Shown one piece after another: positions 40,715 through 49,521 of a stretch of 64,000 nt of DNA; position 1 is the stretch's first letter, and every line of letters begins with the position of its first letter. A model generated the notes under the pieces. That model was not told where the DNA came from and ran no database searches. It saw only the letters and a list, made by a program, of their open reading frames with translations. Source of the stretch: CAVPJW01 sp963705525 (GTDB lineage: Bacteria; Acidobacteriota; Vicinamibacteria; Vicinamibacterales; CAVPJW01); the NCBI GenBank assembly GCA_963705525.1, contig CAVPJW010000007.1, positions 186,001-250,000 on the forward strand, read 5' to 3'. Made by a program: the position numbers and the translations under genes.

Positions 40715-43700
40715 CGTCGTCAGAATCTTTGGGCGGACGCGCGCGACTCAGGCTCATGGTCACGCCACCGAAGAACTCGTCTGTCTTGCGATCGATCTTG
40801 TGACGGCCTTCGACCAGGTAGTCGAGCACCGCCGTGTCCCATGTCAGCCCAATGGCGGCGACCTTGGCGAGCCAGTCTCCCCTGGCTGTCTCGTCGGGGG
40901 CTTCAGTCGAGCCGTCCCAGATGGTGATGTTGGGCTGGCGGGTCATGAAGTCCGCAGCCTTCGGATCGGCGCGGTCACCCTTGATGGCGCTGTACATCAG
41001 CACGCCGTTGGTGAAGTCGAGCTTGAAGTTGCGTTGGTCCCACTGGAACGTATAACGCCGGTATCGATCGTACGCCCGCGCGTTCAACGACGTGGCTTCC
41101 GGCGACGCGTTGATCCGATCGGTAATCAGCTGCCGTATTTTGAACTGCTCACGCTTGTGGCGGGGATATTTCGGATCGTCCAAGTAGCTGAAGTAAGGCA
41201 TCCACCAGCCCCGCATCGACCAGTAGTCGCGCGTCTCCACGACGCGGTTCCGCACCCAGGCCGCGTATTCGGAGAAGAGCTGTACCCATTCGTGCGAAGG
41301 ATACCCGTGCGGGTTGAGAAAGATATCCGGCAGCCACGCGCGCCAGATGTCGGGCCGGACTCGAGATTCCGGGTAGAGAGGATCAGGGTCCCATTGAGCC
41401 GCCGTAACATCAACGCCGAGAGACCCGAGATAACCGGCGTGCAGCATGAAATCAGGCGTGACCTTGAAGAGGTCGTACGCCAGCTGCGCGCCATCGGGGT
41501 TGGTGATCGGGTGAATGACCACATTCACCTTGCGGAGCTTCTCCTTGAACGCAGGATCCGTGAGCAGCAGCTCGCCGAGCCGGAGGACGTGACTCGTCGA
41601 CGACACTTCATTCGCATGCTGCCTGGCCGAATACACGATGGTTGGTTTGAGCGTCGTCGCCTTGAACTGCGACCAGTGCGTGGCTGACACCGGCGGCATC
41701 AAGTCCATCGCCCAGATGTCCTGATCGAGATAGCTTCGCCCAACTCTGTACACGTGAGCTTCGGGAAAGGTGGACATGCGCGCCAGAATTTCGGCCGCTT
41801 CTCCTGGCGGGATTGGCGTCGCCCACTGCACGAGGCGTTCACCTTGATAGCCATAGCCGGACGGCAGCAACTTCCGAATGTCGGGCGCGTCGGCTGGCAT
41901 TCCATTGGGCTCGAGGTCGCAGATGAGTTCAGCGGCGGGATTCGAATCGTGCTCCCACGCGGCCACGACCCGCAACGCCCTCAGGCCGGGGAAGGCCATC
42001 GCGTCGCGGTAGAGGCCGGCGGCTCGCAGTCGCCCAAGAATCGAGAGCACGTCACGGACCTGCGCGGCCGACAGCATCTCACGGTCCACTTCCCTCTCGG
42101 TCGTCCGCTTGATCAGCTCGCCGCGCTCGTCCTTCTCGGTGTCCACTTTCACGCGAAGCTCGAGGCGGTCGAGCCCGGAGCGCGCCGCGTTGACCACGGC
42201 TCCGAGCGCCATCGGACGATCGACCGCAATTTTCTGCACATCGCGCCTCAGTCGCGCCTCTGATTGGCCGGCCGCCCGATAATCGATCGTGACCGACGGA
42301 CGGGCCACATCGAACGCCGTCACCGTAATGCGGGCATGGCCACGCTTTCCGTCGGCCTTCGGGTGCATGATGGGAATCACGCGACCGGGATAGGCAAGAG
42401 CGGGACCCCGGACGAACCGCCCGAAGACATCGAAGAAATGCAGCGTGTTGAAATACAGCTCTTCGTGGACTGCTTCGAGCGACGAGATCTGCTCCTCGTC
42501 GATCCCGATGCGGTAGTCAGGCTCGCTGAGCGTCAAGTCGACTTTCAGCTCGCCAAAGAACGGCGCCTCGTCGGCTCGCGGCTTCCCTTCGGCGACGGCC
42601 ATGACATGGTCGTACAGCGCAGGCAGCGTTTGCCCCTGAAAGTGATCCCAGAAGCGCTCGACGTCGGTCACTATCCGCTGATCAACGACCGTCGCTGACG
42701 CAACACGCCCCGTTATCCACCCCGTCGTGACACGAACCTTTTCGTAGTCGGGAAAGCGATCGAAGAACGGCCGGATGACGAACTTGGGATCGAACGTTCC
42801 GTGGAAAAGCACTGCGCCGGCAGCCGACGTCGCCGTGACGTCGTACGCGGACGATCCCTTTGCGGCCATCTCGAGCTGAACCTGTTTCACCCCGAGGCCG
42901 AGATCCCGCGCCAGGATTTCATCGATGGGATAGATCTCCAGGAGCCACCGCGTCGGAGCGTACGTCCCCTGGAAACGCCACTCGGGCGGCGGCCCGATCT
43001 CGGCGCACTTGATAGTGATCCGATCGACAGGCGTTCCGCTGAGCGCGGGCCGGACGACATCGTTCAGCCAGCTGTATCCCTGCTTGTAGGCCGAAAGGAT
43101 GGTGACGGACAGATCTCGTTCGTTTGCGCCGGCCCGTACGAAAGCGGCACGCACTTCTGATTCCAGGCGTGCCCGCACTTCCGGTGGCTCGCTCAGTCTC
43201 GCCTCGAGCTGGACCGCCTTCCCCTTCTTGACAGCCGGCAGGACACGCGATCGAACCAACGTCCAGAAGTCATCCACTTCTGAAGGAATGTCGAGCTCTT
43301 CCTCGATGATCGCCCGACCCTTCCGCACATCCAGATCCTGAAGGCTCACAACGATCTTGGGGGCTCGAATGCTTTTTTCGACCTCGCGGCGCAGAAAATC
43401 ACGCAGTCCGGGATCGGCGTCCTTGACGTAGAACCTGACATCGGCCGTCTCGAGCTCTTTGCCCCTGAGCTCGGACGCGAGCTGATCAAACTTGTAGATC
43501 GCGGTCGCAGCCTGCCCCGCCGGTGTTCTCGCGCCGAGCGTTCGGCGCAACTCGTCGGCCACATCGCCAATCGTTCGGCGATCCTTGCCGCGTTCCCAGA
43601 TATGCGGAAATCGTTCCGCAACCTGACTGACACCCCGTTCGAGTCCAGCTCGGTTCGCACCGGCGATGACGATGGCGCTCTTGTCGCCAAACGCTTTGCG

Positions 43701-44918
43701 CACGATTCGGATCACACCCTCACCCGACACCGCTGAAGGGAGTTCGAGCTTGTGAGCCTTGACGAGGTCGGCGATGAGCGGGTGATCGGCGCCGATGATG
43801 ACGAGCGTGGGCTGGGCACCCGGAACACCGATTGCCGAAGGTGGTACCGCCATGGGCACGGATATGCCCGTCGATTCGACGCCCAGCCGTGCGGCCAGAT
43901 CGACACTTGCGCTCGACCCCTCCCCGGTTGCAGAGATCAGTGCATCCACGCGATCGCCGATCAGGTTGCTGTCCGAATCACCCAACAATCCATCGATGCC
44001 GTACAGATTCGACAGATCGAGGGCCTCCTTGGCCGAGGATCCCGGCCTCGGTCCAAGAGCCCTGCGGGTTTCCGGGGTCGATCCACGAGGGATGTCGATG
44101 GTGGCGACTTGATTGCCGGAACGCGCGCGCACGCGAACAGTCGCGATGCCTTCGTAGGAGATCGTCGCCTCTTCCGCGCCGCCGGCTCGACGCCTTAGTA
44201 CGGTGAGCGCCATCAAGGCCCTCCGGGCCCTCAGAACGTCCTGCGGTGCAGCCAGGCGCACCGAGACAGTGAGGCGTTCAATCTGATCGGCGCCGCTCCT
44301 TACGGCGAGACCGGACACGACGGCACGGCCACCCGTGATGCCACTTCTCGTGACCGCCTCCAGCACCCGCGCCTCGACATCCTTCAGATCTGGCCCCTTC
44401 ATCGCCCAGGCGTGTGGAAGACGACCAGCCAGGAAATCGCCCGCGGCGAGGAGACCCGCTCTGTCCCCCCCTGAAATCAGAACGCCAGGCGTGCCGTTCA
44501 GCGAGAAGGCTGTCAGAGATCCCATGCCTGGCTGGTTCTCTGGTGTTTCATCGAGCACCGCGCCAAGGCTGCTGAAAGCTCGCGCGCCGATGACGAGGGC
44601 CGGGACTGAAGCATCGCTGGCGCTTCCCCGGAGCGGCAGATTCATCGCGGAGGTCTCGAAACCGAGCCGGGCCGCGACGTTCGCGGCCGCCGCGACTTCT
44701 CCATCGTCCGGACGCTCAGGCAAGACGATTCGGGCGTTGACGAAGTCGATCACGTCGTCGCCGTTCCGGTCTTGAAGAATCACGCCGCGATCGAAGACCG
44801 CCGCCAGATCCGTCGAAGCAGCCGACGAGGCCTGGCGCGCGGCAGAGGCCGCCGCGAGCATCGACCATAAGAGCGACGCGACGAAAGGGGTCTTCAGAGC
44901 ACGACGCCAGGATGCCAT
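40701..44918 (-). CDS. Very large secreted M14 metallocarboxypeptidase-like protein with duplicated N-terminal domain
   Basis: 1405 aa with a signal peptide (MASWRRALKTPFVASLLWSMLAAASA). The C-terminal part is an M14 zinc peptidase: H1101 and E1104 in RQHANEVSS, then VVIHPITNPDGAQLAYDL and NPHGYPSHEW. The N-terminal part has two diverged copies of a ~135-residue unit: residues 43-174 (DRNGDDVIDFVNARI, AARLGFETS, ISGGDRAGLLAAG, RLPHAW) and 306-445 (DSDSNLIGDRVDALI, AARLGVEST, IAGANRAGLERGV, RFPHIW). The middle ~600 residues are beta-rich with no recognised family. It would act outside the cell or in the periplasm. The stop overlaps pxpA. Confidence 0.85.
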   Translation of the reverse strand: MASWRRALKTPFVASLLWSMLAAASAARQASSAASTDLAAVFDRGVILQDRNGDDVIDFVNARIVLPERPDDGEVAAAANVAARLGFETSAMNLPLRGSASDASVPALVIGARAFSSLGAVLDETPENQPGMGSLTAFSLNGTPGVLISGGDRAGLLAAGDFLAGRLPHAWAMKGPDLKDVEARVLEAVTRSGITGGRAVVSGLAVRSGADQIERLTVSVRLAAPQDVLRARRALMALTVLRRRAGGAEEATISYEGIATVRVRARSGNQVATIDIPRGSTPETRRALGPRPGSSAKEALDLSNLYGIDGLLGDSDSNLIGDRVDALISATGEGSSASVDLAARLGVESTGISVPMAVPPSAIGVPGAQPTLVIIGADHPLIADLVKAHKLELPSAVSGEGVIRIVRKAFGDKSAIVIAGANRAGLERGVSQVAERFPHIWERGKDRRTIGDVADELRRTLGARTPAGQAATAIYKFDQLASELRGKELETADVRFYVKDADPGLRDFLRREVEKSIRAPKIVVSLQDLDVRKGRAIIEEELDIPSEVDDFWTLVRSRVLPAVKKGKAVQLEARLSEPPEVRARLESEVRAAFVRAGANERDLSVTILSAYKQGYSWLNDVVRPALSGTPVDRITIKCAEIGPPPEWRFQGTYAPTRWLLEIYPIDEILARDLGLGVKQVQLEMAAKGSSAYDVTATSAAGAVLFHGTFDPKFVIRPFFDRFPDYEKVRVTTGWITGRVASATVVDQRIVTDVERFWDHFQGQTLPALYDHVMAVAEGKPRADEAPFFGELKVDLTLSEPDYRIGIDEEQISSLEAVHEELYFNTLHFFDVFGRFVRGPALAYPGRVIPIMHPKADGKRGHARITVTAFDVARPSVTIDYRAAGQSEARLRRDVQKIAVDRPMALGAVVNAARSGLDRLELRVKVDTEKDERGELIKRTTEREVDREMLSAAQVRDVLSILGRLRAAGLYRDAMAFPGLRALRVVAAWEHDSNPAAELICDLEPNGMPADAPDIRKLLPSGYGYQGERLVQWATPIPPGEAAEILARMSTFPEAHVYRVGRSYLDQDIWAMDLMPPVSATHWSQFKATTLKPTIVYSARQHANEVSSTSHVLRLGELLLTDPAFKEKLRKVNVVIHPITNPDGAQLAYDLFKVTPDFMLHAGYLGSLGVDVTAAQWDPDPLYPESRVRPDIWRAWLPDIFLNPHGYPSHEWVQLFSEYAAWVRNRVVETRDYWSMRGWWMPYFSYLDDPKYPRHKREQFKIRQLITDRINASPEATSLNARAYDRYRRYTFQWDQRNFKLDFTNGVLMYSAIKGDRADPKAADFMTRQPNITIWDGSTEAPDETARGDWLAKVAAIGLTWDTAVLDYLVEGRHKIDRKTDEFFGGVTMSLSRARPPKDSDDDDEN

Positions 44919-45045
44919 GAACGACTCCAGTGCACGCGAGAGTCGCTATTCTAGCCGTCCCACGCACGTGTCAGCGTTGGGGGCTCCTGCCGCAGGGTCG
45001 GTCGGGGAAATCGCGTGAAGGGAAGATCAGTGAAATGCGTGGCTC

Positions 45046-45078
45046 AAAAAACGAAAGGGGCATCAGGATTGATGCCCC
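45046..45078 (-). terminator. Rho-independent terminator (minus strand)
   Basis: A perfect 9-bp stem, GGGGCATCA (45057-45065) with TGATGCCCC (45070-45078) and a four-base loop GGAT. On the minus strand it is followed by TTTCGTTTTTT (45046-45056). It would end the transcript of the DGQHR gene, about 200 bp beyond that gene's stop, and insulate the M14 peptidase gene downstream. Confidence 0.8.
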
Positions 45079-45192
45079 TCCCGCATATTGCCGACCTGGC
45101 TCCCCAGCAATCACGGCGTCCTGCCGTAAACAGGCCGGCGACCGTCGGCTTACGAGGCAAGCGGCATGCCGCCGTTTAACCGTTATTTTTTG
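45079..45192 (-). other. Structured intergenic segment, candidate small RNA or 3' UTR element
   Basis: The 361 bp between the M14 and DGQHR genes (44919-45279) contains no open frame I would support. Between the minus-strand terminator and 45192 several short inverted repeats are packed together: ACGGC/GCCGT around 45110-45125, GCCG/CGGC arms around 45130-45150 with GTAA/TTAC outside them, and GCGGCATGCCGC near 45163-45174. TTATTTTTT follows at about 45183. I could not match it to a known riboswitch core. It may be the 3' part of the DGQHR transcript or a separate small RNA. Confidence 0.35.
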
Positions 45193-45279
45193 AGGGTTGC
45201 GGCGACGTCTGGTGACGGAAATGAAGGGGCAATTACAAATATCGTCGCAAGCGGAGCGGGCGACCGCCGAATGATGACG

Positions 45280-46416
45280 TCAGACGGTCGCGCCTTCGGG
45301 ATACTGGAGCGCCAATTTGAGCTCTTTGGCCAGCGAATCGACGGTGGTGCCGCCCCTCTTCCAGGCGCCTTCGGTCTCAAAACGGAGGTCTCCAATTCGG
45401 CGCCCCCACGGCGAGATCACCCGCCCGATCGCCCGGAAGTCCGCCCGGTCTGCGTGTTCCTGGTCGAGGCGCCTGACGACCTCCGGCGAGACACGAATGA
45501 ACGCTCGCAGCGCCGTCGCGCTCTTGATGCTGTATTTTCGGCCGTTCCACGCGGCGTTGAAAACGAGCGCCAGCTGCTTGAAGTAATTGACGAAAAACTG
45601 CCGGGCGTCCGCGTGAAAGTCTTCGGTTTTCTTCGCGCCCCCGAAGGCCTCGCTTGCAAAGAGTTTCTTGAGCTCTTGTGCAATGGGCGCCTGCGCGACT
45701 CGCCCCCGACCCACACCGAGGAGCTTGATCTCCCCGTGGAGCGGCGAATCGGATCGGTCATTCAGCGCCCGGACGATGTCGTGCGCGACGGCCAGATTGT
45801 CGTCGCGATAGAGCTGGCGACCCGAAAGCGTGACGAGATGCGACGCGTTCAGCCGCGTATGCTTCGCGTTGATCGTGACGAACATCTGCACGATGTGGTC
45901 CTCGGGCAGACGGTCGAAGATGATCGCCGGGACGCTGAACTCTTCGTTGCCGAAGCGCTCGATGTCGGCATGCAACGCGAGGAGCCGATGCTGACCGTCA
46001 ATCGCGCGAAGAATGCCCTCGCGCTCGGGCACTTTCAGCGTGCCGACTGAAGCGTTGTTGTCCGCCGGTTCGAACTTGAGAGGTTCGTCACACGAGATGA
46101 TGACCGCGCCTGGAATGGACGGCAGATCGCGGGCCTGGCGGCATTGCTCGTAGTACTGGACGAGCTCGTCGATCTTGCGTCGGATGATCTGGCGCTGGTA
46201 CGCCTTCTCACTGGATGCGATTCGGCGTTCGAGGAGGTCCCAGTTGATCTTCGGATTGACGACCCGGCGCTTGCCACCGCGAACCGGGGGCTGTGCCTGC
46301 TCTCCGTAGCTCAAGACTTCGAATCGAACGAGCTTATCGATATCTCCGGCCGTCAGAGAGGCCTGATAGAATTGCACCCCGAATTGCTGCATCCGAATAG
46401 CCGCGACGTTGATCAT
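45280..46416 (-). CDS. DGQHR-domain protein (DndB-like)
   Basis: 378 aa. The hallmark is AIDGQHRLLAL at residues about 136-146. Further conserved parts are SIPGAVIISC, VQMFVTINAKHTRLNASH and a C-terminal helical region. DGQHR proteins include DndB, the autoregulator of DNA phosphorothioation operons, and related ParB-like proteins near restriction or defence loci. No dndA, dndC, dndD or dndE gene is present, so this is a solitary member. ATG 46416 is the first start; ATG 46392 (MQQFGVQFYQASL) looks more like the usual family N-terminus. It has its own promoter and terminator. Confidence 0.85.
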   Translation of the reverse strand: MINVAAIRMQQFGVQFYQASLTAGDIDKLVRFEVLSYGEQAQPPVRGGKRRVVNPKINWDLLERRIASSEKAYQRQIIRRKIDELVQYYEQCRQARDLPSIPGAVIISCDEPLKFEPADNNASVGTLKVPEREGILRAIDGQHRLLALHADIERFGNEEFSVPAIIFDRLPEDHIVQMFVTINAKHTRLNASHLVTLSGRQLYRDDNLAVAHDIVRALNDRSDSPLHGEIKLLGVGRGRVAQAPIAQELKKLFASEAFGGAKKTEDFHADARQFFVNYFKQLALVFNAAWNGRKYSIKSATALRAFIRVSPEVVRRLDQEHADRADFRAIGRVISPWGRRIGDLRFETEGAWKRGGTTVDSLAKELKLALQYPEGATV

Positions 46417-46523
46417 CGGCGTCCAGTCCCTGGGAATACCCGCCGGACGGGGAGTCTCCGATCGGCGGTCGAAACGATGAGTCGCTCGTCTCCCGACTCT
46501 CCCGCAGCGGGTACAAGACGCGA

Positions 46524-46553
46524 ATTTTACCGGCCCGTGCGCCCGAATCTCAA
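46524..46553 (-). promoter_or_regulatory. Predicted promoter of the DGQHR gene
   Basis: On the minus strand TTGAGA (46548-46553) and TAAAAT (46524-46529) are separated by 18 bases. The leader to 46416 would be about 100 bases. No ribosome site or operator stands out in it. Confidence 0.5.
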
Positions 46554-46643
46554 CGGTTTTTTGGCGTCATCGGCCCTCGCGCCCGCCAAGCCAGCGGAGC
46601 CGACAATCCTCACATCCGTTTCATTACAAAAGAGTTATCTGAC

Positions 46644-49424
46644 ATGATGATATCTGGAGCCCTTCGCAAAATCGTCCTGGCGTTCGTTCTCGCGGTCATC
46701 CTGGTCGTTCACCTGCCAGCTCAGCAGTCGGCATCGGGCCAGATGGACCCCGAGTTTGCGCGTCTGGTGAAGGAATGGACGACGAAACCTGAGTTTCTCA
46801 GTCCGCTTGTCGATCACTTGCCCAAGGTTGACGACGTACCGTCGCCCAAGGACGTGCTGGGCCATTACATCGGTGCGCCCAAGACGCTGACCTACTACGC
46901 CGATCTCTTGAAGTACTACCGCGCGCTCGCCGACGCCTCCGGGCGCGTGAAGGTTGTCTCGATCGGCCAGACCGACGAAGGCCGGGAATGTGTCGTCGTA
47001 TTCGTCGGCTCCGAGGAATCGATTGCGAACCTCGATCGCAACCGCGAGAACCTCGCCAAGCTCGCGGACCCGCGAGGACTCTCCGAGACGCAGGTCCAGG
47101 ACATCCTCGCGACGGCCAAGCCCCTCTATCACCTCATGGGTGGCCTCCACAGCAGCGAGAGTGGTCCGCCCGAAATGCTGATGGAACTGGCCTACCGTCT
47201 GGTGACCGAGGATTCGCCGATCATCCGGCAGATCCGCGACAACGTGATCGTCAGCATCACTCCGGCCGCCGAACCCGACGGGCGCGACCGGTTCGTCGAC
47301 TGGTACTACCGGTACAACCTGGATCAGACCGACGAAGATCGCATGGTGGACGGCCCTCCCTACTGGGGCAAGTACGTTTTTCACGACAACAATCGCGACA
47401 TCAACTACTCGCAGGTGACCATGCGGAACCTGCTGGGATGGTATCTCCAGTGGCACCCGCCCATCATGCACGAGCTGCACGAGTCGGTGCCGTTCCTCTA
47501 CACCTTCAGCGGCCAGGCGCCGCAGAATCCGACGCTCGACCCGATTCTCTACGGGGAACTTCCCTGGTTCTCGAACTTCGAGATGTCGCAGTTGACGAAG
47601 TACGGCATGCCTGGCGTGTGGACGCACGCGTTCGTGGACATGTGGTCCCCGGGCTACCTCGGCTTCATGGCGTCCAATCACAACGGCATGCTCCGCATGT
47701 ACGAGACCTTCGGCAATGGCGGCGCGACCACGATGAAACGGAAGATCGAACGCGACGACGACGGTCCGCGCCGCGTCAGCCCGACGACGCGGGAGTGGTA
47801 TCGCCCGATGCCTCCGTACAAGGAAGTCGAGTGGTCGATGCGGAACAATACGAACTACATGGAGACCGGCGTGCTGTCGGCGCTGCAGCTGACCTCCGCG
47901 TTTCCCCGCGTGATTCTCGAGAACTTCTATCTCAAGAGCCGCAACTCGATCGAAGCAGGCAAGAACGACGCGCCGTTCGGCTTCATCGTGCCGGGGGGCC
48001 AACCGGACATGACGCGCGTCGCGAACATGATCCGGATTCTGCGCACGCAGGGGATAGAGGTCGGTCAGGCGACCGGCGAGATCAAGCTGAAGGAAGGGAC
48101 GTTCCCGGCTGGGTCGTACGTCATCAAGCGAAATCAACCGTACGGACGCCTGGCGAAGATCCTCCTCGAAAAACAGTCGTTCCCCGATCCGGGTCTTCGC
48201 ACGTACGACGACACGGGATGGACGATGGGGCTGATGAGCCACGCCGAGGTCCGCGAAATCGCTGACAAAGCGGTGCTCGATCTGCCCGTCACGCCGGTCA
48301 CGGAAATCATGGTGGCCGGGAGCGTTTCCGGCGGCCGTCCAGGCACGGGTGCGTATTACGCCGTGGCGAACCGCGGCTCGAACAATCTCGTGACGCTCCG
48401 TTACCGATTGCGAGACCTGTCGGTCCGCGCTCTGGAGCGCTCCTTCAAGTCGGGCGATACCGAGCTCGCGGCAGGCTCCTTGCTCATCGCGGCGGATCAG
48501 GGCGGCGGAGACGTTCGCGATCGAATCCGGGGCGCAATCGAGGACCTGGGCCAGAAGGCAGTCGTGCTGTCATCGGCGCCCGGCGTGCCGATGCACGACG
48601 TCGATCTTCCGCGACTGGCAGTGTATTCAACGTGGGGCGATACGCAGAATGTGGGCTGGGTCCGGTACGCCCTGGACCATTTCGAGGTCCCGTACGATCT
48701 GATCTACAAGGATCGGGTCAAGCGCGGGTCCCTTCGCGATGCGTACGATGTGATCGTCATCCCGGACCAGGGGGGCAGCGGCAAGCAGCTCGTGTTTGAC
48801 ATCGAACCTCAGGGCAAGCCAATCGCGTACACCAGGACGGATCGATTCGAGCGGCTCGGCATGTACGGCGAATCAGAGGACATCACCGGGGGCATGGGAC
48901 TCGAGGGAGCCGGCGAATTGCAGCGATTCGCCGCTGCGGGTGGTGTCCTGGCCACGCTCGGAGCGGCGAGTTACTTCCCGCCCGAATTCGGGTTGACGCT
49001 CCGCATTGAAGCCAACCGCCCCTCGCGCGATTTCTATGCGCCCGGACCAATCGTCGAAGCCGACATTCTTCAGCCCGCTCATCCGCTTTTCTACGGGTAC
49101 TCCAAAAAGACAATTCCGGTGCGCTACGCGGGCGGACCGCTGCTGCGGGTGCCGGATCGTGACAAGGCCGAACAAGTGCTGATGCAGTTCCCCGGTACCG
49201 ACGCGTCGGTGCTGAGCGGTTTGATGAAAGGCGTCGGCGAGATTCGCAATCGACCGGCGATTGTGGACGTGCCGACGGGCCAGGGACGCGTGATCCTTTT
49301 CGCCACGAATCCCGCGTACCGGTGGCAGAACTTCGGCGAGCTGAACATGCTCTTCAACCTCGTGATGCACTACAACGACATCGCACGAGATCGGCAGACT
49401 GCCGCGACGGCAGCCAAACCCTAG
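46644..49424 (+). CDS. Secreted M14 zinc carboxypeptidase family protein
   Basis: 926 aa with signal peptide (IVLAFVLAVILVVHLPAQ). M14 domain: YYADLLKYYRALADASGRVKVVSIG, zinc ligands in GLHSSESGPPEM (H-x-x-E), VSITPAAEPDGRDRFVDWYY and IMHELHES for the third ligand. After about residue 480 comes a long C-terminal region with a possible class I glutamine-amidotransferase-like fold (RLAVYSTWGDTQNVGWVRYALD, VIVIPDQGG). It would trim peptides outside the cytoplasm. A second, larger M14 protein lies at 40701-44918, so this region carries two. The 227 bp upstream contains the divergent DGQHR promoter. Confidence 0.88.
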   Translation: MMISGALRKIVLAFVLAVILVVHLPAQQSASGQMDPEFARLVKEWTTKPEFLSPLVDHLPKVDDVPSPKDVLGHYIGAPKTLTYYADLLKYYRALADASGRVKVVSIGQTDEGRECVVVFVGSEESIANLDRNRENLAKLADPRGLSETQVQDILATAKPLYHLMGGLHSSESGPPEMLMELAYRLVTEDSPIIRQIRDNVIVSITPAAEPDGRDRFVDWYYRYNLDQTDEDRMVDGPPYWGKYVFHDNNRDINYSQVTMRNLLGWYLQWHPPIMHELHESVPFLYTFSGQAPQNPTLDPILYGELPWFSNFEMSQLTKYGMPGVWTHAFVDMWSPGYLGFMASNHNGMLRMYETFGNGGATTMKRKIERDDDGPRRVSPTTREWYRPMPPYKEVEWSMRNNTNYMETGVLSALQLTSAFPRVILENFYLKSRNSIEAGKNDAPFGFIVPGGQPDMTRVANMIRILRTQGIEVGQATGEIKLKEGTFPAGSYVIKRNQPYGRLAKILLEKQSFPDPGLRTYDDTGWTMGLMSHAEVREIADKAVLDLPVTPVTEIMVAGSVSGGRPGTGAYYAVANRGSNNLVTLRYRLRDLSVRALERSFKSGDTELAAGSLLIAADQGGGDVRDRIRGAIEDLGQKAVVLSSAPGVPMHDVDLPRLAVYSTWGDTQNVGWVRYALDHFEVPYDLIYKDRVKRGSLRDAYDVIVIPDQGGSGKQLVFDIEPQGKPIAYTRTDRFERLGMYGESEDITGGMGLEGAGELQRFAAAGGVLATLGAASYFPPEFGLTLRIEANRPSRDFYAPGPIVEADILQPAHPLFYGYSKKTIPVRYAGGPLLRVPDRDKAEQVLMQFPGTDASVLSGLMKGVGEIRNRPAIVDVPTGQGRVILFATNPAYRWQNFGELNMLFNLVMHYNDIARDRQTAATAAKP

Positions 49425-49521
49425 CCCCTAGCGTTGCAGGGCACGCCGGGGGCAGTTTTGCGTTAGGATGGCCCCCGCGGCAATTCTCGAATCCCGGGTT
49501 TCCCTTGAAAGGAGCAGGCCC

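Noticed and set aside
45163..45192. Plus-strand terminator (GCGGCATGCCGC followed later by TTATTTTTT)
   Set aside because: The palindrome has no room for a loop and is separated from the T-run, and no plus-strand transcript is expected to end there.
46635..48242. Long open frame of 535 codons on the minus strand, opposite the M14 peptidase gene
   Set aside because: Arg/His/Val-rich composition with no domain, and it mirrors a clearly coding gene on the other strand; such antisense frames are expected in GC-rich DNA.
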